Positions 1-5,603 of a DNA stretch of 9,979 bases are shown here, piece after piece. The position numbers were made by a program, and so were the translations under genes. Numbering within the stretch: the stretch's first letter is position 1; each line of letters starts with the position of its first letter. The notes beneath the pieces are model-generated. The model saw only the letters and a program-made list of their open reading frames with translations. It had not been told where the DNA came from and searched no databases. Source of the DNA: Betaproteobacteria bacterium (GTDB lineage Bacteria; Pseudomonadota; Gammaproteobacteria; Burkholderiales; Eutrophovitaceae); assembly GCA_009886305.1 (NCBI GenBank), contig QXZO01000233.1:1-9979 (forward strand), read 5' to 3'.

Positions 1-1
1 A

Positions 2-454
2 GGCTCCGGGGGCGCTACGCGCGGTGTCTTACTTCCTATTCTTGAGGAGCGCCCTAAATCAATTATGGTGGTTAACCGAACGCCAGAAAAAGCTCATCGA
101 TTGATTAAAACGATCGAAGTTGAGGCTAGTAAGTTGGCTGTTGATGTCGCCTCGGGAGGATTATTTGATCTTCATGACGGCGAGTTTGATCTGGTCGTGA
201 ACGCCACATCAAGCAGCTTGAGTAATGATTTGTTTCCCCTTAGCACGAACCTTTTAGGTAGCAAGACTCTAGCTTATGACATGATGTATGGCAAAAATGA
301 GACGTCTTTCATGAAATGGGCACAAAATTCTAAAGCCCATAAAGCTGTAGATGGTTTAGGTATGTTGGTTGAACAGGCGGCGGAATCTTTTTTTCTTTGG
401 TGTGACAAGCGTCCTAACACGCATGCAGTGATGGAGATATTACGGTCGGGATGA
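2..454 (+). CDS. aroE: Shikimate dehydrogenase (NADP+), 3' part only
   Basis: This is the C-terminal 150 residues of AroE, which reduces 3-dehydroshikimate to shikimate with NADPH in cytosolic chorismate synthesis. The reading frame is open from base 2, and the true start lies outside the window. The visible part opens with the glycine-rich dinucleotide loop GSGGATRG. The NADP-contacting VVNRTPEKA follows at the end of the next strand, then VVNATSSS (family usual INATSxG) and YDMMYGKNETSFMKWA. The closing DGLGMLVEQAAESFFLW helix is very typical of AroE. Roughly the first 125 residues, with the shikimate-binding domain, are missing because of the window edge. The stop codon overlaps the mtgA start as ATGA, so translation of the two is probably coupled. 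The family call is secure; YdiB- or quinate-type paralogues are less likely but cannot be excluded without the N-terminus. Confidence 0.95.
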   Translation, partial: GSGGATRGVLLPILEERPKSIMVVNRTPEKAHRLIKTIEVEASKLAVDVASGGLFDLHDGEFDLVVNATSSSLSNDLFPLSTNLLGSKTLAYDMMYGKNETSFMKWAQNSKAHKAVDGLGMLVEQAAESFFLWCDKRPNTHAVMEILRSG

Positions 455-1137
455 AGCGACGAGTACGTTGGGTCTGGAAATTTTTTGGTTTTTTAGTTTC
501 ATTATTTTTGATTTACGAGCTATGGTTCGCTGGCCGTATTTTAACTTTAAGATGGATAGAGCCAGCTAGCAGCTCATTTATGAGTGCCTATGCTGAAGAA
601 ACCAATAAGGTACCAAAGTATATTTGGGTTGAGTATAAGGATATTTCTTTGCAAGTAAAAAAGGCGGTTATTGCATCTGAGGATGCTAAATTCTTGAGCC
701 ATAGCGGATTCGATTGGACTGCTTTGCGATATGCTGCCTCACAGAATTTAAAGCAGGGAAGAACGGTGTCTGGAGGCTCAACTATTACTCAACAGCTAGC
801 GAAGAATTTGTTTCTATCTCCGAGTCGGTCTATATGGAGAAAGGGACAAGAGGCGATATTGACCGTGATGTTAGAAGTTGTTTTATCAAAAAAAAGGATT
901 TTTGAAATCTATCTAAATGTCATAGAGTGGGGTCGAGGTGTCTATGGCATAGAGGCGGCGGCGGACCATTATTTCAATCAGAAAGCAGATGATTTAAGTG
1001 AATATCAGGCAGTAAAATTAGCCTCCTATATTCCAGCGCCGAGGAAACATTATCTAATCGGCGACACTGAGCCATCCCTTAGAAAAGCACGGATTATTCG
1101 TGGCAGAATGAATCACAGCATTATTCCTAACGAGTGA
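451..1137 (+). CDS. mtgA: Monofunctional peptidoglycan glycosyltransferase (GT51)
   Basis: MtgA polymerises lipid II into glycan strands on the periplasmic face of the inner membrane and has no transpeptidase domain. The 228-residue length is typical. A basic start (MKRRVR) precedes a single membrane anchor at about residues 10-30. The GT51 motifs follow in order: SEDAKFLSHSGFDW (75-89, with the catalytic Glu at 77), GGSTITQQLAKN (108-119), RKGQE (130-134, second conserved Glu) and KKRIFEIYLNVIEWG (147-161). The protein ends soon after the glycosyltransferase domain, which separates it from class A penicillin-binding proteins. Its ATG overlaps the aroE stop in ATGA and no strong ribosome binding site precedes it, so translation probably depends on coupling. 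lgt follows after 10 bp, which suggests one transcript for envelope functions. Confidence 0.96.
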   Translation: MKRRVRWVWKFFGFLVSLFLIYELWFAGRILTLRWIEPASSSFMSAYAEETNKVPKYIWVEYKDISLQVKKAVIASEDAKFLSHSGFDWTALRYAASQNLKQGRTVSGGSTITQQLAKNLFLSPSRSIWRKGQEAILTVMLEVVLSKKRIFEIYLNVIEWGRGVYGIEAAADHYFNQKADDLSEYQAVKLASYIPAPRKHYLIGDTEPSLRKARIIRGRMNHSIIPNE

Positions 1138-1147
1138 GTCCTGATTA

Positions 1148-1939
1148 ATGTTTTATCATCCTGAATTTGATCCAATAGCAATCCAGATTGGCGCCGTGGC
1201 GGTGCGTTGGTATGGATTGATGTACCTACTCGGATTTGGCTTGGGTTTAATGCTCGGGCGATCAAGAATACGGACAAGCAAAAGCTCCCCGATTTCATTA
1301 CGCGAGTTTGATGACCTGCTTTTTTTTATTGTGTTGGGCGTCATCATTGGTGGTCGTTTAGGTTATTCGATCATTTATGATTTAGGCAGTATTATTCGGA
1401 ACCCGCTGTCGGTTTTCTATGTTTGGGAAGGTGGAATGTCATTCCACGGGGGGTTAATCGGGGTGTGCTTTGCTGTAGTAATTTATGCGCGGTTAAAACA
1501 GAAAAACTGGCTAGCTTTGGGGGACTTTATAGCGCCATTAGTCCCATTGGGTTTAGCGGCAGGACGGGTTGGAAATTTTATAAATGGGGAGCTTTGGGGT
1601 CGTCCTACTGATATGCCCTGGGCAATAGTATTTCCACAATCTGGCGTGCTTGTGGGTAGACACCCATCACAGTTGTATGAGTTTTTTCTCGAGGGAATAG
1701 TTCTATTTATGATTCTTTGGAATGTCTCAAAAAAGAGACGTCCAGTCGGTGTAACATCAGGACTGTTTTTAATATGCTACGGCCTATTTCGGTTTGTTAT
1801 TGAATTTATGAGGGAGCCGGACCAGCACTTAGGGCTTTTATCTTTTGGGCTTTCGATGGGACAGTGGTTATGCGTTCCGATGGTGATGATCGGATTAATG
1901 TTTGTTATTCGAGCAATACCGAAAAAAGAAAAAGGCTAA
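1148..1939 (+). CDS. lgt: Prolipoprotein diacylglyceryl transferase
   Basis: Lgt transfers the diacylglyceryl group from phosphatidylglycerol to the lipobox cysteine of prolipoproteins in the inner membrane, the first step of lipoprotein maturation. The protein has 263 residues, is strongly hydrophobic, and looks to have about seven membrane segments. The N-terminus YHPEFDPIAIQIG and the RWYGLMY segment (20-26) match the family, which supports the ATG at 1148. The FHGG motif (99-102) and the signature GRVGNFINGELWGRP (139-153) are present. So is the C-terminal FRFVIEFMREPDQHLG (214-229), followed by LSMGQ (235-239). These include the His, Arg, Asn and Glu positions known to matter in the E. 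coli enzyme. It sits 10 bp after mtgA. The thyA gene that follows lgt in enterics is absent; an unrelated methylthioadenosine salvage group follows instead, after 78 bp. Confidence 0.97.
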   Translation: MFYHPEFDPIAIQIGAVAVRWYGLMYLLGFGLGLMLGRSRIRTSKSSPISLREFDDLLFFIVLGVIIGGRLGYSIIYDLGSIIRNPLSVFYVWEGGMSFHGGLIGVCFAVVIYARLKQKNWLALGDFIAPLVPLGLAAGRVGNFINGELWGRPTDMPWAIVFPQSGVLVGRHPSQLYEFFLEGIVLFMILWNVSKKRRPVGVTSGLFLICYGLFRFVIEFMREPDQHLGLLSFGLSMGQWLCVPMVMIGLMFVIRAIPKKEKG

Positions 1940-1965
1940 GTCATTTGTGGCGACAGCCTTGAAAT

Positions 1966-1994
1966 TAGACCTGGTAATGAAAATCAACTTTAAT
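1966..1994 (+). promoter_or_regulatory. Candidate sigma70-type promoter for the mtnP-apt-mtnA group
   Basis: In the 78-bp gap between lgt and mtnP, TAGACC (1966-1971, 4 of 6 against TTGACA) and TTTAAT (1989-1994, 5 of 6 against TATAAT) are separated by exactly 17 bp. The predicted transcription start is near 2001, which leaves a short leader before mtnP. This is a consensus match only; read-through from lgt is equally possible, since no terminator is visible. Confidence 0.4.
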
Positions 1995-2004
1995 AGTGAT
2001 AAAA

Positions 2005-2010
2005 AGAGGA
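2005..2010 (+). promoter_or_regulatory. Strong ribosome binding site of mtnP
   Basis: AGAGGA lies 7 nt before the ATG at 2018. It is the best Shine-Dalgarno match among the plus-strand genes here. It fixes the mtnP start and is consistent with mtnP leading its own translation unit. Confidence 0.75.
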
Positions 2011-2017
2011 TGTAATA

Positions 2018-2896
2018 ATGAAGACTGATACAGTCATCGGTATTATCGGCGGGAGTGGTGTCTACGATATGAAAGGCTTAGAAAATACCAATTGGACTAG
2101 AGTAGAGAGCCCTTTTGGAGAGCCCTCAGATGATTATTTAGTCGGTGAATTTGAGGGGTTAAAAATTGTATTTCTTCCGCGGCACGGACGGGGACATGTC
2201 GTTTCACCGAGCCAGGTCAACTATCGTGCAAACATCGATGGTATGAAGCGGTTAGGTGTTACGGATTTAGTTTCTGTTAGTGCCGTCGGGTCGTTACGTG
2301 AGGACCTCGTGCCCGGCATGTTCGTCGTTGTAGATCAGTTTATCGATAGGACCTTCGCTCGAGAAAAGTCATTCTTTGGAGAGGGCTTAGTCGCTCATGT
2401 TTCAGTGGCACACCCAGTTTGCTCTCGTCTCGGTGATCATATTCAATCGGCATTAAACGCCACAGATATCGGGCATGTTCGAGGTGGTACTTATCTTGTA
2501 ATGGAGGGCCCACAATTCTCCACGTTAGCGGAATCAAAGCTTTATCGTCAATGGGGTTGCGATGTTATCGGCATGACCAATATGCCAGAGGCTAAGTTAG
2601 CGCGCGAAGCAGAAATTTGTTACGCAAGTGTTGCGATGGTCACAGATTTTGATTGTTGGCATCCTGATCATGAAGACGTATCTGTTGAGCAAGTCATAAA
2701 AGTTTTGGTCGGGAATGCGGAAAAAGCTAAGACACTAATCGGTGAGGTTGCCCCCATGATTTATGCTGATGAAAGTGGGCCGACCTGTAGTTGCAAGCAG
2801 GCGCTTGAGTTTGCCTTAATTACGGCTTCTGATGCTCGAGATCCTACTTTAGTAAAAAAGCTTGACGCAATCGCTGGACGGGTAATAAAGCATTGA
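2018..2896 (+). CDS. mtnP: S-methyl-5'-thioadenosine phosphorylase
   Basis: MtnP cleaves 5'-methylthioadenosine with phosphate to give adenine and 5-methylthioribose-1-phosphate, clearing the by-product of polyamine and related synthesis. The 292-residue protein has the phosphate-binding GIIGGSG near the start (8-14) and PRHGRGH (54-60). It also has MEGPQFST (162-169) and MTNMPEAKLAREAEICYA (186-203). The base-recognition segment reads TDFDCW (209-214). Its two aspartates (210, 212) are the family's adenine-specific feature, whereas methylthioinosine and guanosine phosphorylases carry Asn in this region. A C-terminal Cys-Ser-Cys (257-259) is present, resembling the CxC motif reported in archaeal MTAP II enzymes. 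apt follows in the same orientation and can consume the adenine; mtnA can consume the sugar phosphate. The family is certain, and the adenine preference is well supported by the Asp pair. Confidence 0.96.
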   Translation: MKTDTVIGIIGGSGVYDMKGLENTNWTRVESPFGEPSDDYLVGEFEGLKIVFLPRHGRGHVVSPSQVNYRANIDGMKRLGVTDLVSVSAVGSLREDLVPGMFVVVDQFIDRTFAREKSFFGEGLVAHVSVAHPVCSRLGDHIQSALNATDIGHVRGGTYLVMEGPQFSTLAESKLYRQWGCDVIGMTNMPEAKLAREAEICYASVAMVTDFDCWHPDHEDVSVEQVIKVLVGNAEKAKTLIGEVAPMIYADESGPTCSCKQALEFALITASDARDPTLVKKLDAIAGRVIKH

Positions 2897-2938
2897 GTAG
2901 ATTTTTTAAGATGAAATTTTTTAACTGGAATGTGCTTT

Positions 2939-2945
2939 GGAAGGA
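2939..2945 (+). promoter_or_regulatory. Ribosome binding site that fixes the GTG start of apt
   Basis: GGAAGGA ends 6 nt before the GTG at 2952. The nearby ATG at 2945 is in another frame and lies within this site. The GTG gives an N-terminus (MNITELIRTIPDYPKPG) that fits the Apt family, so GTG is the supported start. Confidence 0.75.
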
Positions 2946-2951
2946 TGAATC

Positions 2952-3479
2952 GTGAACATAACAGAGCTAATAAGAACAATCCCTGACTACCCTAAACCCG
3001 GCATTATGTTCCGCGATATTACTACGCTATTAAATGATCCCGAAGGTTTTAAATACACCATTCAAGTTTTAGTTGACCGCTATTCAAAATATGAATTTGA
3101 TTTTGTTGCGGGCATTGAAGCGCGAGGGTTTATTGTAGGAGCCCCTCTCGCGGCGAGCCTAACTAAAGGTTTTATCCCTTTGAGAAAGCCCGGGAAACTT
3201 CCTGGCCAGACGGTTTCTCAAGCTTACGAATTGGAGTATGGAACTGATCAAATTGAAATCCATGCTGATGCGTTTCCCAAAGGGTCAAAAATATTATTGG
3301 TGGATGACTTGATTGCCACGGGTGGTACCGCACTCGCGGCGACTCAACTTATTGAGCACTGTGGTGGCGAAATTGTAGAGTGCTGCTTTGTCATCGACTT
3401 GCCTGATTTGGGTGGAACAAAGAAACTTGAAGCAATGGGGAGGCGCGTATTTTCCCTCGTTGGGTTCGATGGCGATTAA
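2952..3479 (+). CDS. apt: Adenine phosphoribosyltransferase
   Basis: Apt joins adenine to PRPP to form AMP in the cytosol (purine salvage). The protein has 175 residues, the usual length. It shows the family N-terminus IPDYPKPGIMFRDITTLL (10-27), the FVAGIEARGFIVGAPLA segment (51-67) and RKPGKLPGQTV (78-88, flexible substrate loop). The PRPP-binding motif ILLVDDLIATGGT (114-126) contains the paired aspartates. The start is GTG. It lies 55 bp after mtnP and 15 bp before mtnA. Placed between them, its obvious job is to reuse the adenine released by MtnP, which also pulls that reaction forward. Alternative type I phosphoribosyltransferases (Hpt, Xpt) are unlikely given the Apt-specific N-terminal motif. 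Confidence 0.97.
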   Translation: MNITELIRTIPDYPKPGIMFRDITTLLNDPEGFKYTIQVLVDRYSKYEFDFVAGIEARGFIVGAPLAASLTKGFIPLRKPGKLPGQTVSQAYELEYGTDQIEIHADAFPKGSKILLVDDLIATGGTALAATQLIEHCGGEIVECCFVIDLPDLGGTKKLEAMGRRVFSLVGFDGD

Positions 3480-3494
3480 CGCAAAGGTTATTGA

Positions 3495-4529
3495 ATGACT
3501 GTCGAAACATTACGTTGGCGAAATAATCAGCTTGAGATGATTGATCAACGTTGTTTGCCAGCCATTATCCAGTTTTTATCTTATTCGGACGCGCAAACGG
3601 TTGCGGAAGGCATTCAACAGATGGTCGTTAGGGGTGCGCCGGCCATCGGAGTGGCGGCGGCGTATGGTATTGCTCTAGAAGCGCAAAAATGCGCTACGCT
3701 ACCCAGAGAAAAATTTGCTGAACAAATGGTTCAGGCCTTTGATGTTTTGGCGGCTAGCCGACCAACTGCTGTAAATTTATTTTGGGCTCTGAACCGTATG
3801 CGCGATCGATTTTCTGTGAGCTCAACCAATGACAATGTGTTCGTGGCGCGTCTATTACTCGAGGAGGCGCACGCGATTTATCACGAAGATATTGAGACCA
3901 ATAAAAAAATGGGCGCCTTTGGCGCATCGATTCTTGATGACGGTATGTGTATTTTGACCCACTGTAACGCTGGGGCGCTAGCGACTGCGGGCCATGGGAC
4001 TGCCCTTGGGGTTATTCGATCAGCTGTGGCAGAGGGGAAAAAAATAACGGTTTTTGCTGATGAGACTAGACCCTTTTTGCAAGGGGCTCGTTTGACGGCT
4101 TGGGAGCTATCGGAAGACGGGATAGATACGACATTAATTACAGATAATATGGCAGGCCATTTTATGAAGATCGGTACGATTGATGCGGTCATAGTAGGCA
4201 CAGACCGAGTCTCTGCCAATGGTGATGTGGCGAACAAGATCGGCACATACATGGTGGCTGTTCTCGCAAAAGAGCATGACATTCCTTTTTACGTTGCTTG
4301 TCCGTTATCGACGATAGATTTATCTATCTCTAGCGGCGATGATATTCCTATTGAAGAACGATCTTCAAATGAGGTTACTGGGTACCGAGATGTCCGATGG
4401 GCGCCTGAAAATGTCAAAGTTAGAAACCCCTCTTTTGATGTAACTCCTGCAAGACTAATTACCGCGCTGATCACAGAACAAGGTATTGTTCACGCTCCGA
4501 ACGAAAAGAAGCTGAAGGCATTGTTTTAG
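3495..4529 (+). CDS. mtnA: S-methyl-5-thioribose-1-phosphate isomerase
   Basis: MtnA converts the aldose 5-methylthioribose-1-phosphate, the product of MtnP, into the ketose 5-methylthioribulose-1-phosphate. The protein has 344 residues, normal for the family, which is related to eIF2B alpha/beta/delta subunits. Visible motifs are VRGAPAIGVAAAYG (45-58), SRPTAVNL (88-95) and LTHCNAG (154-160), with the catalytic Cys at 157. Also present are ETRPFLQGARLTAWEL (190-205) and VGTDRVSANGDVANKIGT (234-251), with the catalytic Asp at 237. The conserved Cys-Asp pair argues for MtnA rather than a ribose-1,5-bisphosphate isomerase or an eIF2B homologue without this activity. It starts 15 bp after apt, preceded by AAAGG. 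No mtnB, mtnC, mtnD or mtnE follows in the window, so the fate of its product here is not shown. Confidence 0.96.
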   Translation: MTVETLRWRNNQLEMIDQRCLPAIIQFLSYSDAQTVAEGIQQMVVRGAPAIGVAAAYGIALEAQKCATLPREKFAEQMVQAFDVLAASRPTAVNLFWALNRMRDRFSVSSTNDNVFVARLLLEEAHAIYHEDIETNKKMGAFGASILDDGMCILTHCNAGALATAGHGTALGVIRSAVAEGKKITVFADETRPFLQGARLTAWELSEDGIDTTLITDNMAGHFMKIGTIDAVIVGTDRVSANGDVANKIGTYMVAVLAKEHDIPFYVACPLSTIDLSISSGDDIPIEERSSNEVTGYRDVRWAPENVKVRNPSFDVTPARLITALITEQGIVHAPNEKKLKALF

Positions 4530-4571
4530 AGAATTTTAGTTTTAAATATCAGATAAAAAGGAATAAGAATA

Positions 4572-5315
4572 ATGACCGCTCGGTTTGAAAATAAGGTGGT
4601 ATTAATTACTGGTGCAGGGCAAGGAATAGGATTAGCTACTGCAAAAAGAATGGCGAGCGAGGGCGCAACAATTATCGCAGGAATATTCGATGATGCTCAG
4701 GCTGAAGCAGTAAAGAATTATGAGGTGGTAAAGCTAGATGTTCGATATGAGGAATCGTGGATAGCAGCGATGGATTTATTAATGAAGTCTCATGGCGGGT
4801 TAGATGTACTGATAAATAATGCTGGTATTTCTCCTCAAGCGACAGCAGAGGAAACAACGTCAGAGTTTTGGGATGAGGTTATGGCAATAAACCTTCGAGG
4901 TAGTTTTCTGGGCTGTCAAAAGGCGATACCGTTAATGAGAAATAGGGGTGGTGGGGCGATTGTGAATTTAGCATCTATAAACGGTATTCGTGGTAATCGG
5001 CGGTTAGTTGCTTACGCGGCGACTAAAGGTGCGATAGTTTCGATGACTATGTCTTTAGCGTTGGACCACAGTGAAGACAATATTCGTGTTAATTGTGTTT
5101 GTCCTGCTACTATCGACACTGCGATGCCAAGAGGCATGATGGCCGAAGCCCCCGATCCTGAATTGCTTGGGAGGCAAATGATCGAGAAGCATCCGATTGG
5201 TCGTATCGGACAGCCAGAAGAAGTCGCTTCTACTATTGCTTTTTTGGCGAGCGAAGATGCATCGTTTATGACAGGTTTGGCAATTCCGGTAGATGGTGGT
5301 CGAAGTATTCGTTAA
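4572..5315 (+). CDS. Short-chain dehydrogenase/reductase, substrate unknown
   Basis: This is a 247-residue classical SDR, an NAD(P)-dependent oxidoreductase of the cytosol. It has the cofactor loop TGAGQGIG (13-20), NNAG (82-85), Asn107, Ser135 in VNLAS, and the YxxxK pair Tyr148/Lys152. It also has the PATIDTAMP segment after the active site and the C-terminal PVDGG (239-243). All catalytic tetrad positions are filled, so it should be active. It begins 42 bp after mtnA with AAGGA 9 nt before the ATG, and could belong to the mtnP-apt-mtnA transcript. It resembles many general SDRs annotated as 3-oxoacyl-ACP reductase or sugar/alcohol dehydrogenase, and sequence alone does not give a substrate. 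A role in reducing a methylthio-aldehyde or sugar derived from the MtnA product is conjecture based on position only. Its stop is 25 bp from that of the convergent MoaD-like gene. Confidence 0.93.
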   Translation: MTARFENKVVLITGAGQGIGLATAKRMASEGATIIAGIFDDAQAEAVKNYEVVKLDVRYEESWIAAMDLLMKSHGGLDVLINNAGISPQATAEETTSEFWDEVMAINLRGSFLGCQKAIPLMRNRGGGAIVNLASINGIRGNRRLVAYAATKGAIVSMTMSLALDHSEDNIRVNCVCPATIDTAMPRGMMAEAPDPELLGRQMIEKHPIGRIGQPEEVASTIAFLASEDASFMTGLAIPVDGGRSIR

Positions 5316-5340
5316 GTGCGGTGAGTTATGGGAAGTCTTG

Positions 5341-5589
5341 TTAGCCCCCTCCGATAGGTGGAATGATGTGGACTTCACTGTCTTCGCTTATAGGAGCAAA
5401 AAGAATATCTTGATGGATTTCGCCGTCAATAGCGACAGCGAAACCGTCAGATTCAATTAGTGGCGCAAGAGAGGGGCAAATTTGTTTTAGCTCTCTTACT
5501 AACTGGTGAACATTTCTTGCCTGGATATTAAATTCACTAATGCCGTTTGTTAGGCCCCTCAAAGAGCCGGTGATAATAAGTTGTGCCAA
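5341..5589 (-). CDS. MoaD/ThiS-family sulfur-carrier-like protein, TTG start
   Basis: This 82-residue protein has the shape of a beta-grasp MoaD/ThiS sulfur carrier. An N-terminal strand (AQLIITGSLRGLTNG) leads into a helix with VHQLVRELKQICPSLAPLI (27-45). Then come FAVAIDGEI (50-58) and the closing SEVHIIPPIGGG (71-82). The exposed terminal glycines and the preceding IPP are the family hallmark, as in molybdopterin-synthase small subunits ending PPVAGG. Known relatives are adenylated and thiocarboxylated at the last glycine and donate sulfur to the molybdenum pterin or thiazole. It lies 14 bp after the molybdopterin subunit and is the last gene of that operon, so a link to the cofactor of this enzyme is likely. 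No ATG or GTG is available between the preceding in-frame stop and the conserved region. TTG at 5589 is the only common start, without a clear ribosome binding site, so coupling to the upstream gene is probable. No moaE partner is present here. Confidence 0.85.
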   Translation of the reverse strand: MAQLIITGSLRGLTNGISEFNIQARNVHQLVRELKQICPSLAPLIESDGFAVAIDGEIHQDILFAPISEDSEVHIIPPIGGG

Positions 5590-5603
5590 GGATTTTTTAA
5601 TGC

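Noticed and set aside
1932..1960. 6-bp inverted repeat AAGGCT/AGCCTT at the end of lgt, possible terminator
   Set aside because: The loop is 17 nt and no T-run follows, so it is not a convincing intrinsic terminator.
2897..2951. Repeated T-runs (ATTTTTTAA twice) between mtnP and apt as a terminator
   Set aside because: No GC-rich stem precedes either T-run; this is just AT-rich spacer.
3881..4282. 133-codon open frame on the minus strand
   Set aside because: It is antisense to the conserved catalytic half of mtnA, with a composition typical of a shadow frame.
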